Assembly (NCBI GenBank): GCA_002448875.1
Contig: DKAS01000002.1
Span: forward strand, 552 to 25,195
Length of the DNA stretch: 24,644 nt
Origin: Proteobacteria bacterium UBA6920
Lineage (GTDB): Bacteria > Pseudomonadota > Gammaproteobacteria > SG8-11
Reading direction: 5' to 3'
Part shown: positions 1 to 7,740 of the stretch, in pieces
How the letters are laid out: every line of letters begins with the position of its first letter
Position numbering within the stretch: position 1 is the first letter of the stretch
Notes under the pieces: generated by a model
What the model saw: the letters and a program-made list of their open reading frames with translations, nothing else
The model's database searches: none
Told to the model about the DNA's origin: nothing
Program-made: the position numbers and the translations under genes

Positions 1-719
1 AGTTCATGACTCATATTGGCTAGAAAACGATTTTTCGCGATATTTGCCGCCTGCGATTTACCCAACGCGACTTCCAGCTGGGATTGTCTCTGCAGGATCT
101 GATCGAGCATGGCATCGAAGAAACGGGAAAGTTGCCCGAATTCGTCCTTGCGCCGGCTGTCGATGCGTTGCTGGCCCTGACCGGGAAAAGCCCGGCGGGT
201 GGTTTGCACCAGTTCCGCCAGCGGTTGCAGTACGTTCCTGCGTATGGTCAGCAGCAGCAGCAGGGAAAGCAGGGCCAGGGAGGCCAGGGAATAGTAAAAC
301 ACCTGCTTATGTCGCTCATGGGCCAGGGAGCTCAGGGGGATGTGCGCGGCGACCAGCGTAATAGTCTGGATGCCGCTGGATTCGTTGACCAGAATGCGGC
401 GCAGCTTTAATTCCAGGTCGGGGCGAAACTGACCGATTTCCCGGGCGCCAGCCCCCGGAGTCAGACGCAGGGCGACGAATCCGAGTTCGACGAGCAACAC
501 CCGCGCTTGCCGCTCAAATCCCGGGGTCATTACCGAGCGTTCGGCGATCAGCACTTTTTCGATTCGGTAGGCCAGCAGGTCGGCCTTCTCCTCGTATTCC
601 GCCAGCAGGCTGTCGTCGACGCGCACAAACACCAGGGTGGCGATGGTCGTTATCAGGACAGCGATGACCAGAACGACCTTGGTGGTAATGACCACGGCGA
701 CGCTGCTGCGCCAATTCAT
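1..719 (-). CDS. Membrane sensor histidine kinase, N-terminal part (cut by window edge)
   Basis: The protein begins at the ATG at 719 and stays open to base 1, giving about 239 residues. Residues 7-32 form a hydrophobic membrane segment. A short extracytoplasmic sensor region follows (about 33-139), then a second membrane segment at about 140-159. A HAMP-like linker occupies about 160-212, with the usual P-L-x-x-L and E-F-G-x-L signatures, and a helical stretch leads to FLANMSHEL at the window edge. This is the H-box of HisKA histidine kinases, with His238 as the expected phospho-acceptor. The ATP-binding domain, and any receiver or Hpt domains, lie outside the window. The FLANMSHEL wording is common in hybrid (ArcB/BarA-like) kinases, but that type is inferred only. 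There is no strong ribosome-binding site before the ATG. The frame stays open upstream, but a start just before the first membrane helix is the most sensible. The sensed signal is unknown. Confidence 0.88.
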   Translation of the reverse strand, partial: MNWRSSVAVVITTKVVLVIAVLITTIATLVFVRVDDSLLAEYEEKADLLAYRIEKVLIAERSVMTPGFERQARVLLVELGFVALRLTPGAGAREIGQFRPDLELKLRRILVNESSGIQTITLVAAHIPLSSLAHERHKQVFYYSLASLALLSLLLLLTIRRNVLQPLAELVQTTRRAFPGQGQQRIDSRRKDEFGQLSRFFDAMLDQILQRQSQLEVALGKSQAANIAKNRFLANMSHE

Positions 720-827
720 ACTTGCGGTCGCGGTGGGCTCTTGGTACACGTTCAGGTCATCACTCGGCGGCGGAATATACCATATATTAAATATAGTAAG
801 TTCGGACCACCCTGCCTTGTCTTTAAA

Positions 828-860
828 GGAAATGTAAAAAAAATATTTCCTGCAGGGAAA
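828..860. promoter_or_regulatory. Overlapping inverted repeats in divergent intergenic region
   Basis: The 269-bp gap (720-988) separates the divergently transcribed kinase and lipoprotein genes, so promoters in both directions are expected. It is markedly A+T-rich compared with the genes. Two inverted repeats share bases: GGAAAT (828-833) pairs with ATTTCC (845-850), and TTTCC (846-850) pairs with GGAAA (856-860) around TGCAG. They could be a regulator site or alternative hairpins. I recognise no known operator consensus and can place no convincing -35/-10 pair. Confidence 0.3.
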
Positions 861-988
861 AGCAGCCTGGTCACACCGTTTTACAACCAATCCGTTATTT
901 GCATATATGTTTTTTTTAATTAAGGAATCATCCTCGGCATCCGCTAAGTTTGTAGGAGAATGATACTTAAAGGCTGGATCAACGGGAT

Positions 989-1843
989 ATGCGCAAGTTT
1001 CCGTCTTTGCCGGTATGCGCGGCTTTACTGTATGTCAGCGCTTGCACGCATATCGCACAAAATTATCAGTTGAACCGGGACGGTGAAGCGTTTTTCACGG
1101 CGGCGTTGCAGGAAATGGCGCTCTTGAGCCCCGGACCCGGCGCCATCGATCGGGTACTGGCCTTGCAGCGAGAACGGGACGAAAATTTCAGCAGCGAAAA
1201 GTATGTTCAGGGCGTGGAGGAACTGGCGGCGCGTTTCGTCCGTGCCGCCGGCGAACTGGTCGCGCGCAGCCGCATTCACTTTGCCCAGGAAAGGGCGGAG
1301 CAGCTGACGCGGCAGATGTCCAAGCCCGAACGCCAGGCACTGGCGCGCGATACCGAAGCGACCTTGCGCGCTTTCGCTTCCCTCGATGTCGGCGCAGTGG
1401 ATGAGCAGACCCTGCAACAGGTAGCGATTGCGGAGCAGGCCGTGCAGCAGCTGGTGGCGAAACCGCAGTCCAAGCAACGGCGGCTGGACGACGCCGCATG
1501 CGCGGCGTATCTGCAGCAGGCAAAGGTTTCCCCGGCGTTGCAACGGCAGCAGTTAGCCAGTGCCGGCGGCGGCAAGCGACAATACCGAGCCAGCTTCGCC
1601 GATTTCGTCTGCAGTCTGGCCGCCCGCGAGTTGCGCCCGCAGCTTACCGCCGTAGGCGGGAGTGCGCTAAGGCAAGCCATTGAATTCCAGGATGATCTGG
1701 GAAAACAACGGCGCCTGCTGTTTGCCAGATCCGGCAAGGATAAACAAATCTCCTGGCAGCTAGTTGAAGTCTACAGCGACGGTAAGCTCCAGTATCTGTC
1801 CGCTTCCGAAAAATACAGTCTGCTTAAGTCGCTCGCTCCTTGA
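989..1843 (+). CDS. Putative lipoprotein of unknown function
   Basis: The 284-residue protein starts with a short basic and hydrophobic signal ending in the lipobox V16-S-A-C19. It is therefore predicted to be lipidated on Cys19 and anchored in the envelope. The rest is mostly charged, Gln- and Ala-rich helix, with a coiled-coil-like stretch at about residues 85-175. A more globular C-terminal third includes two further cysteines and a mixed strand-like end (about 235-275). I do not recognise the family. The start is the ATG at 989, preceded only by a weak purine-rich GGGA. A well-placed AGGAGA at about 954-959 sits directly against another ATG (960) that is in a different frame and stops after 36 codons. 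The gene is divergent from the kinase and 169 bp upstream of the acyl-CoA synthetase, so an operon with the latter is uncertain. With no family match, export is the only firm prediction. Confidence 0.8.
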   Translation: MRKFPSLPVCAALLYVSACTHIAQNYQLNRDGEAFFTAALQEMALLSPGPGAIDRVLALQRERDENFSSEKYVQGVEELAARFVRAAGELVARSRIHFAQERAEQLTRQMSKPERQALARDTEATLRAFASLDVGAVDEQTLQQVAIAEQAVQQLVAKPQSKQRRLDDAACAAYLQQAKVSPALQRQQLASAGGGKRQYRASFADFVCSLAARELRPQLTAVGGSALRQAIEFQDDLGKQRRLLFARSGKDKQISWQLVEVYSDGKLQYLSASEKYSLLKSLAP

Positions 1844-2012
1844 ACACCGTCGTTGCGGCATTACCCATGACGGCGCGCGCTAGCCGGCTGCGGCGGCCGG
1901 CGCCCGCGTTTGCCGCTGCCGCGGCGGTCGCGGCAGACCATACCCTTTGGGGCGGTATCGGGGTAATATCGGACTTCCTGGTTCCAGTCTAACCATGACA
2001 CAAGGGGGGGGC

Positions 2013-3560
2013 ATGCAGCAGCAACAGGCGGACAATCTGATCGAAGGCTTGCAGCATTCAGTGGCAAAGTACGGTAATGCGGTGGCAATCAATGGACTGC
2101 AGGGCGATGTGAGTTTTCAACAGTTCGCCGCCGTCACCGACCGGGTGGCGGCGGCACTGGCGGCAGCCGGCTTGCGTTCCGGCGACAGGGTCGGGCTGTA
2201 CTGCGTGAACTCCGAAGCTTATGCCATTGCCTATTTCGGCATTATCAAGTGCGGCGCCATTGCCGTACCGGTTAACCTGCTGCTGCCGCCGACGGAGATT
2301 TCCTACATTCTCAACGATGCGGAGGTCAGTATGCTGATCTACCATCAGCTGTTCCGCGAAACCGTCGCCTCCCTGGCCGTACCCTCACTGCGCCAGCGCA
2401 TTGTAATCGGTGATGTCGCCACGGGCGATGACACCAGCCTGGCGGCCTGCATGGCGGCAACGGGGCAGGCTCCGGCGATCAAGGTGCGGCCGGCGGAGGA
2501 TGTAGCATGTATTATCTATACTTCCGGTACCACCGGACGTCCCAAGGGCGCGATGCTGACCCACCGCAATCTCATGGCCAACGCCAACAGTTGCCGGCAC
2601 GCATTGCAACCGCAGGCTGGCCGCGACGCCTACCTGGTGGTACTGCCCATGTTCCATTCCTTCGCCCACATGGTCGGCATGCTGGTGCCGCTGCTGTCCG
2701 GCTGCCGTTTCGTGCCGGTGCCGAAATTCGATGTGCAGCTGGTGGCGGACACCATCGCGCGCAACGGTGCGACGGTATTCATGGGAGTGCCTACCATGTT
2801 CGCCATGCTGCTGACGCTGCCGCCGGAGCAAACCGGTAAACTGGCCACCTTGCGCTATTGCATCGCCGGTGGTTCCGCCATGCCTCTGCCGGTGATGGAA
2901 AAATTCGAGCAGCGTTTCACCGCTTTGATCTATGAGGGGGACGGCCCTTCGGAGTGTTCGCCGGTTACCTGCGTCAATCCCATCGGTGGTCAGCGCAAGC
3001 CGGGATCGGTGGGTCCCGCGGTGCTGGACGTCAGCATGGAAATCCGCGACGCCGATGGCAAGAAGGTGGTGGATGGGGAAATCGGCGAGATCTGCGTGCG
3101 CGGTCCCAACGTGATGCCTGGCTACTGGCGGCGTCCCAAGGAGACCGCGGAGGTGTTTTTTGGTGATTGGTATCGCACCGGCGATCTGGGTTATCGGGAC
3201 ACCGATGGTTACTTCTATATCGTTGATCGCCTGAAGGACATGATCATCATCAACGGTATGAATGTTTATCCGAAAATGGTGGAAGACGTGTTGTATCGCA
3301 TGCCGCATGTCAAGGATGTGGCGGTGGTTGGCCAGCCCGATGACCTGCACGGCGAGGTGCCGGTGGCATATATGGTAGCGGACACTCCCGGGGCGATCAG
3401 CGCCGATGATGTGGCGGAATTCTGCAAGGATAAATTGGCCGGCTACCAGACACCGCGCACCGTCATCTTCATGGACGCTCTGCCGCGAACGCCCACCGGC
3501 AAGGTGCTCAAGCGGGAATTGAGTAAGCGTGGGGATCGTGAACGGGGTATCAAATCATGA
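2013..3560 (+). CDS. Long-chain acyl-CoA synthetase (AMP-forming)
   Basis: This 515-residue member of the ANL adenylating superfamily should activate a fatty acid with ATP and join it to CoA. The phosphate-binding loop YTSGTTGRPKG lies at about residues 169-179. The A5-type motif reads EGDGPSECSPVT. The hinge and ATP-ribose region includes YRTGDLGY, followed by DRLKDMIIINGMNVYP. The C-terminal catalytic lysine is K497 in PRTPTGKVLKREL, which indicates a functional first half-reaction. Length is normal for the family. I chose the ATG at 2013 because an A-A-G-G-G-G tract stands just before it. An ATG at 1995 adds six residues, and a longer in-frame extension to 1947 looks non-coding. Chain-length preference cannot be read from the sequence; the overall pattern resembles FadD-like ligases. 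The stop TGA at 3558-3560 is followed in the same frame by the next gene. Confidence 0.93.
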   Translation: MQQQQADNLIEGLQHSVAKYGNAVAINGLQGDVSFQQFAAVTDRVAAALAAAGLRSGDRVGLYCVNSEAYAIAYFGIIKCGAIAVPVNLLLPPTEISYILNDAEVSMLIYHQLFRETVASLAVPSLRQRIVIGDVATGDDTSLAACMAATGQAPAIKVRPAEDVACIIYTSGTTGRPKGAMLTHRNLMANANSCRHALQPQAGRDAYLVVLPMFHSFAHMVGMLVPLLSGCRFVPVPKFDVQLVADTIARNGATVFMGVPTMFAMLLTLPPEQTGKLATLRYCIAGGSAMPLPVMEKFEQRFTALIYEGDGPSECSPVTCVNPIGGQRKPGSVGPAVLDVSMEIRDADGKKVVDGEIGEICVRGPNVMPGYWRRPKETAEVFFGDWYRTGDLGYRDTDGYFYIVDRLKDMIIINGMNVYPKMVEDVLYRMPHVKDVAVVGQPDDLHGEVPVAYMVADTPGAISADDVAEFCKDKLAGYQTPRTVIFMDALPRTPTGKVLKRELSKRGDRERGIKS

Positions 3561-3611
3561 GCTCGGTCGTGCGCCGGGTTTACAGTAACGGGCCATCCGG
3601 GAGTGGTACCC

Positions 3612-4046
3612 GTGCTGGGTTTTAATGCCAGTTATTTTTATATCGGCAATCCACTGCGTCTGCTCGACAGCTGGCTGCACCGGCCGACGCTGCGGACCCA
3701 GATAGAGCTGCAGGGCCGACCGATGCTGGTGCGCTGGACCCGCCGGGCGGATCGGCAAATGCGCCGCGTACCGGCCGTGACCGCGGAATTGCAGCTGTAC
3801 TTCACTTGCGTGGTGCAGAAGCGGGTGGTGTTTCACCCGCGGATGCTGCCCGAAGCGACCGCAGTCAATCAGCAACTGGCGGTGGTGTTTCGCACGGTAC
3901 AGTCCGCCGCCTGCGATCCGGTGGAGTTCGCCGCGCATCATCCGGTACAGCGGCAACTGACCGCGGCCGGCGCCCAGCGTATGCGACCGCGGGCCTTGCG
4001 CATCGATTTCCGCGCCGGGCAGTGGTGCGGCGCCTTCGAGCTGTAG
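3612..4046 (+). CDS. Hypothetical protein downstream of acyl-CoA synthetase
   Basis: This protein of about 145 residues is rich in Arg, Gln and aromatic residues. It has no signal peptide or membrane segment and matches no family I know. The best start is GTG at 3612, with GGGAG at 3599-3603 spaced 8 bases before it. A GTG at 3603, three codons earlier, is possible. The frame is the same as that of the upstream synthetase: after the TGA at 3558-3560 there are no further stops before this gene. The ATG overlapping the synthetase stop (3557) opens only a 22-codon frame and is probably not the start. The gene is likely co-transcribed with the synthetase and ends 16 bp from the convergent ppc gene. 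Being read through beside a fatty-acid activating enzyme hints at a lipid-related role, but that is inference. Confidence 0.6.
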   Translation: MLGFNASYFYIGNPLRLLDSWLHRPTLRTQIELQGRPMLVRWTRRADRQMRRVPAVTAELQLYFTCVVQKRVVFHPRMLPEATAVNQQLAVVFRTVQSAACDPVEFAAHHPVQRQLTAAGAQRMRPRALRIDFRAGQWCGAFEL

Positions 4047-4062
4047 GCGCCGCAGCCGAGTC

Positions 4063-6864
4063 TCAGCCGGTGTTGCGCATGCCGGCGGCGATGGCGTTGA
4101 TGGTGCGCAGCAGCGGGCGCAGCCACACCGCGCGGTCCGCATCGGCGGACTGTTCGTCGCGATAACGGCGCAACAGCGTCAGCTGAATGATGTTCAACGG
4201 ATCCAGATAGGGGTTGCGACGGCTGAGGGACAGTTTCAGCGGCAGATTGTCGTCCAGCAATTCGTCGAACCCGGTCAGGCGCAGGACGATGTCCCGGGTC
4301 TTTTCGAATTCACTGCTGATCAGGTGATAGATATGATTGGCCGTGCCCGGGTCGGAGGCGAGGGTGGCGTATTGTCTGGCAATGTGCATGTCGGCCTTGG
4401 TCAACGCCATCTGGATATTGCTGATAAAGGCACGGAAAAACGGCCAGGTCTGGAACATTTCCCCGAGAATTTTTATCCGCCCCGCATCCTCGGCACACCA
4501 GTCGCTGAGCGCCGTGCCTATGCCGTACCAGGCGGGCAGGGTATGGCGCGATTGCGCCCAGCCGAATACCCAGCCGATGGCGCGCACCGAGGACTTGGAG
4601 CGGTCTTTTTTGTTGCGGTGCGAAGGCCGTGAACCGATATTGAGCTGGCCGATCTCGGCGATCGGCGTGCATTCGTAGAAATAATCGAGAAAACCGGGGG
4701 TGCGATCCGTCAGCTCGCGGTACGCGGCTTCGCCGCGCTTGGCCAGATCGGACATGATTTTCACGTAGGCCTCGGGATCGCGGGAAAAATCCGTCACCAG
4801 GCTGCGACTGGCCTGGATCAGGCCGGAAGCGCCCATGCCCAGTTCGTAAATGGCGGTTTCATGATTACTGTATTTGAACGACAGCACCTCGCCCTGCTCG
4901 GTGAACTTGATTTCACCGTGCACCGTGTCCGGCGGCTGCGCCAGTATCGAATCATAAGTCGGGCCGCCGCCGCGGCCGACCGTGCCCCCGCGGCCATGAA
5001 ACAGGCGGATGCCGATATTGCGGCTGCGCGCCAGACCGGTGATTTGTTTCTGCGCTTGATACAAGGTCCAGGTCGAAGACAGGATGCCGCCGTCCTTGCA
5101 GGAATCGGAGTAGCCGAGCATGACTTCCTGCAGATTACCGGAAGCCCGCAGCAGGCTGGCGTAGATCGGCGTGTTCAGCAGTTGTGACATCACCGGCTCG
5201 ATGTGTTCCAGGTCGACGATGGTTTCGAACAGCGGGGCGATGCGCAACCGGCAGAACCAGTCGCCCGACGCGTCCCTGCCCACCAGCCCGGCCAGGCGTC
5301 CCAGCAGCATGACTTCCAGCACGTGGCTGGCGGCATGGGTCATGGAGATGACATAGCTGCCGAAGGATTCGGGGGCCACGGTATGCTGCATGCGCTGCAT
5401 GACCTCGAACAGCGTCACTGTTTCCACGTTGGCATCCGCCAGGCGCGATTTGTCCACCGTCAGCGGCTGGTCATCTGCCAGCAGGCGCGCCAGCAGCGCC
5501 AGGCGCTGCTCTTCGTTCAATTCGTCATAGTTGATTCCCTGCGCCTGCTGGCTGAGAATCTCCGCCACCGCCTGCGTATGACGGGTGGATTCCTGGCGCA
5601 CATCCAGGTGCACCAGGTGGAAACCGAAAGTTTCCACCTGGCGGATGAGTTTTTCCAGGCCCAGGTAGTGGGCAACATTGCCGTCACTGTGGCTGACCAG
5701 GGAGTCGCGCATCAGATGCAGGTCGGCGACGAATTCCTGCGCCGATTGGTAGGCATCGGCATGCCGGGCCTGCGGTTCACGCTGCAATGCCTTCTTGATG
5801 GCCACCAGGTTGTGTTCCAGGCGATAGCGCATGATGCCGATTTTGCGCCGATAAGGTTCCTGACTGAAACGTTCCGGTCGCTCGCGAAAAGCGTTTTCGG
5901 CAAACTGATTGTCCATGGACAGGCTTTCCATCAGCTGCGCCGAGGGCGTGCACAACAGGCGCGAGTGGGTCAGCACCTTGCCCAAATCCCGCAGGTTGCG
6001 CGAGTAGGCCAGCAGGGTATCCTGGCTGTAGGTAAGCACGGCCATTTCCGTGGTTTCCGGCTTGACGAAAGGATTGCCGTCGCGGTCTCCGCCTATCCAG
6101 GAGCCGAAGTGGAGAAAGCTCGGTACCGTGACCGTCGCCGCGTCATCGCCGTAGACACGGCGTATCGCCTGTTCCAGGTTGTGGTAAACCTGGGGCACGG
6201 CTTCGAACAGGCACTCGCGGAAATAGTACAGGCCATTGGAGATTTCATCTTTGACCTGCGGCTTGTTGCTGCGCACTTCATCGGTTTTCCACAGCGCCTG
6301 GATCTGGGCCAGCAGCAATTGCTCCAGCTCGTCCTTTTCCCATTTCATGTACGCCGGATTGTCCAGCTGTTCGCCGGTGATGAAGATGCGGCGCAGGCCG
6401 TCCATCAGCGTGCGTCGTTTGGATTCCGTGGGATGGGCGGTGAACACCGGTGAGTAATATAATTTGTTCAGCAGGTCCTGCAGCTGTTTGACGTCGATGC
6501 CGGCGGCAAACAACTCGTGCAGGGTGGCGTCGAACGAGCCTTTCCAGGTCTGGGCGCTGCGCACGATGCGCCGCCGCTGGTGGTGTTGAAAGGCTTCCTC
6601 GGCAATATTCACCAGCATGAAGTACGTGCTGAAAGCCCGCACTACCTGCGTCAGGGTGTCGGTATCGAGATTTTCCACCAGGTGGTTCAGACGCTTGCGC
6701 AGGCTGCGATATTCTTTGCTGCGCAGGCGGATATGCCCTTTGCGCAGCGCTTCCACCGCGGCGAACACCTTGTCACCGCTGTGACCGCGCAGGATGTTGC
6801 CGAGAATGTTGCCGAAAAGTTTGACCCTTGAGCGCAGGGCCTTGTCACTGTACTGCGTGTTCAT
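4063..6864 (-). CDS. ppc: Phosphoenolpyruvate carboxylase
   Basis: The enzyme carboxylates PEP with bicarbonate to oxaloacetate and so refills the citric acid cycle in the cytoplasm. The 933-residue length is close to the family's usual 880-950. Hallmarks are present in order: FTAHPTES with the catalytic His at 144, GSWIGGDRDGNP, LDVRQES, GYSDSCKDGG (Lys at 590), the Gly-rich loop FHGRGGTVGRGGGP, and EQGEVLSFKY. The C-terminus ends in RNTG, as in the classical bacterial enzymes, where this tail matters for activity. I place the start at the ATG at 6864 (MNTQYSDK). A 19-residue in-frame extension to 6921 lacks family resemblance. The gene stands alone, divergent from the gene at 7184 and convergent with the gene ending at 4046. 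Allosteric control by acetyl-CoA or aspartate is typical of the family but not shown here. Confidence 0.98.
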   Translation of the reverse strand: MNTQYSDKALRSRVKLFGNILGNILRGHSGDKVFAAVEALRKGHIRLRSKEYRSLRKRLNHLVENLDTDTLTQVVRAFSTYFMLVNIAEEAFQHHQRRRIVRSAQTWKGSFDATLHELFAAGIDVKQLQDLLNKLYYSPVFTAHPTESKRRTLMDGLRRIFITGEQLDNPAYMKWEKDELEQLLLAQIQALWKTDEVRSNKPQVKDEISNGLYYFRECLFEAVPQVYHNLEQAIRRVYGDDAATVTVPSFLHFGSWIGGDRDGNPFVKPETTEMAVLTYSQDTLLAYSRNLRDLGKVLTHSRLLCTPSAQLMESLSMDNQFAENAFRERPERFSQEPYRRKIGIMRYRLEHNLVAIKKALQREPQARHADAYQSAQEFVADLHLMRDSLVSHSDGNVAHYLGLEKLIRQVETFGFHLVHLDVRQESTRHTQAVAEILSQQAQGINYDELNEEQRLALLARLLADDQPLTVDKSRLADANVETVTLFEVMQRMQHTVAPESFGSYVISMTHAASHVLEVMLLGRLAGLVGRDASGDWFCRLRIAPLFETIVDLEHIEPVMSQLLNTPIYASLLRASGNLQEVMLGYSDSCKDGGILSSTWTLYQAQKQITGLARSRNIGIRLFHGRGGTVGRGGGPTYDSILAQPPDTVHGEIKFTEQGEVLSFKYSNHETAIYELGMGASGLIQASRSLVTDFSRDPEAYVKIMSDLAKRGEAAYRELTDRTPGFLDYFYECTPIAEIGQLNIGSRPSHRNKKDRSKSSVRAIGWVFGWAQSRHTLPAWYGIGTALSDWCAEDAGRIKILGEMFQTWPFFRAFISNIQMALTKADMHIARQYATLASDPGTANHIYHLISSEFEKTRDIVLRLTGFDELLDDNLPLKLSLSRRNPYLDPLNIIQLTLLRRYRDEQSADADRAVWLRPLLRTINAIAAGMRNTG

Positions 6865-6976
6865 GTCTCTGCTGTTCGCCGCTCGCGTCGTTGATGTTGA
6901 TCGGGGTATGCCGCCGCACAAAGCCGGCCATTATACCCTCCTTGCCGCCGCGGGGGGACTCTTATCCCTTACTTAA

Positions 6977-7020
6977 GTCGCCAGTCTGGTGGATCGTGCC
7001 CCCGAAGTGGGCACGGCGAC
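6977..7020. other. Nested inverted repeat upstream of ppc
   Basis: CGTGCCC (6995-7001) is repeated inverted as GGGCACG (7009-7015) around a 7-base loop. An outer pair, GTCGCC (6977-6982) and GGCGAC (7015-7020), shares one base with it. No T-run follows on either strand, so it is not a typical terminator. It lies in the 319-bp gap (6865-7183) between the divergent ppc and 7184 genes and could be an operator or leader structure. Confidence 0.3.
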
Positions 7021-7039
7021 CGGATGCGGTACCGTTATA

Positions 7040-7067
7040 TTGACTTATCTCTATGAAAATATAAGAT
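7040..7067 (+). promoter_or_regulatory. Putative sigma-70 promoter for the gene at 7184
   Basis: TTGACT (7040-7045) matches the -35 consensus in five of six positions. TAAGAT (7062-7067), 16 bases further, matches the -10 consensus in four of six. The segment is A+T-rich. Transcription would begin near 7075 and leave a leader of about 110 bases before the ATG at 7184. Confidence 0.42.
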
Positions 7068-7183
7068 TTATTCTCTGTGACAAGAATTCTGGCGCCGGTC
7101 TGTCCAGGGCGAGGCCATGGCAACAGGCTGGATAAAATCGCGGTGCGAGATGGCGGTATTCAGCCCGGGGGGGTGAGCAGGGG

Positions 7184-7726
7184 ATGAAACCAACAAGCAC
7201 AGCCTGCAGGACGGTGTGGCTGATTCTGGGGGCGGCGCTGGTGCTGCCGGGCGCGGGCTGGGCCGGGGAAACGGCGGCCACTTGGCGGATCAGCGAAACA
7301 CCGCTGGGCCTGTTCGTCGACGGCGATCGCGCCACGGGCAAGGAATCCCTGGTTACCTGGGTGCAGGATGGGCGTTTTCTGGCCGTCCGCTATCTGCAAT
7401 ATCGTTATCCGGACAGACAGGCTGGTGTGCTGGTGTCGTGCCGGCGGCCGTTTCTGACCCAGTGCGACCCGCAACAGCGGGAAGCGAGTCTGCTGGCGGG
7501 GTGGGATGCGCGCTACGAGGCGCACCATTGGTATGGCGGCCTGGGCGTCGCGCTGCTGCATGGCGGCGGGCGCGGCGGACGGCAATGGGGTTTGCCGCTG
7601 GCGCTGGGGTATTATCATCCCCTGGGCGACTATTTCGCGCTCGGTACCGACCTGGTGGCCGATATCAACCGGTCCAATTCATTCGCTGGACTGCTGTTCT
7701 GCCTGCACTATGGCAAGTTGCGCTGA
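7184..7726 (+). CDS. Small exported protein, possible outer-membrane beta-barrel
   Basis: The 180-residue protein has a clear Sec signal peptide: a basic start, a hydrophobic core and an A-G-W-A cleavage region near residue 27. The mature part alternates hydrophobic and polar residues in short strands separated by Gly/Asp turns, for example around RFLAVRYLQYRY, GLGVALLHGG and LPLALGYYHPLGDYFALGTD. This pattern suggests a small beta-barrel or beta-rich envelope protein. It has three cysteines in the mature part, two of them in a CRRPFLTQC segment. I recognise no family; a PagL- or OmpW-like fold is only a guess. The start is the ATG at 7184, with a G-rich tract upstream in place of a clean ribosome-binding site. 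It is divergent from ppc and convergent with the gene ending at 7741, so it is transcribed alone. Confidence 0.72.
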   Translation: MKPTSTACRTVWLILGAALVLPGAGWAGETAATWRISETPLGLFVDGDRATGKESLVTWVQDGRFLAVRYLQYRYPDRQAGVLVSCRRPFLTQCDPQQREASLLAGWDARYEAHHWYGGLGVALLHGGGRGGRQWGLPLALGYYHPLGDYFALGTDLVADINRSNSFAGLLFCLHYGKLR

Positions 7727-7740
7727 CTGGCCTGCCGGCT

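Noticed and set aside
960..1070. Short frame starting at ATG 960 after AGGAGA
   Set aside because: The ribosome-binding site is too close to the ATG, and the frame stops after 36 codons without features. The lipoprotein frame is far more convincing.
1947..2012. N-terminal extension of the acyl-CoA synthetase
   Set aside because: The extra 22 codons lack family resemblance, and a ribosome-binding-like tract stands directly before the ATG at 2013.
5203..6453. A 416-codon open frame on the plus strand
   Set aside because: It is antisense to ppc, whose motifs are complete, and has no recognisable family.
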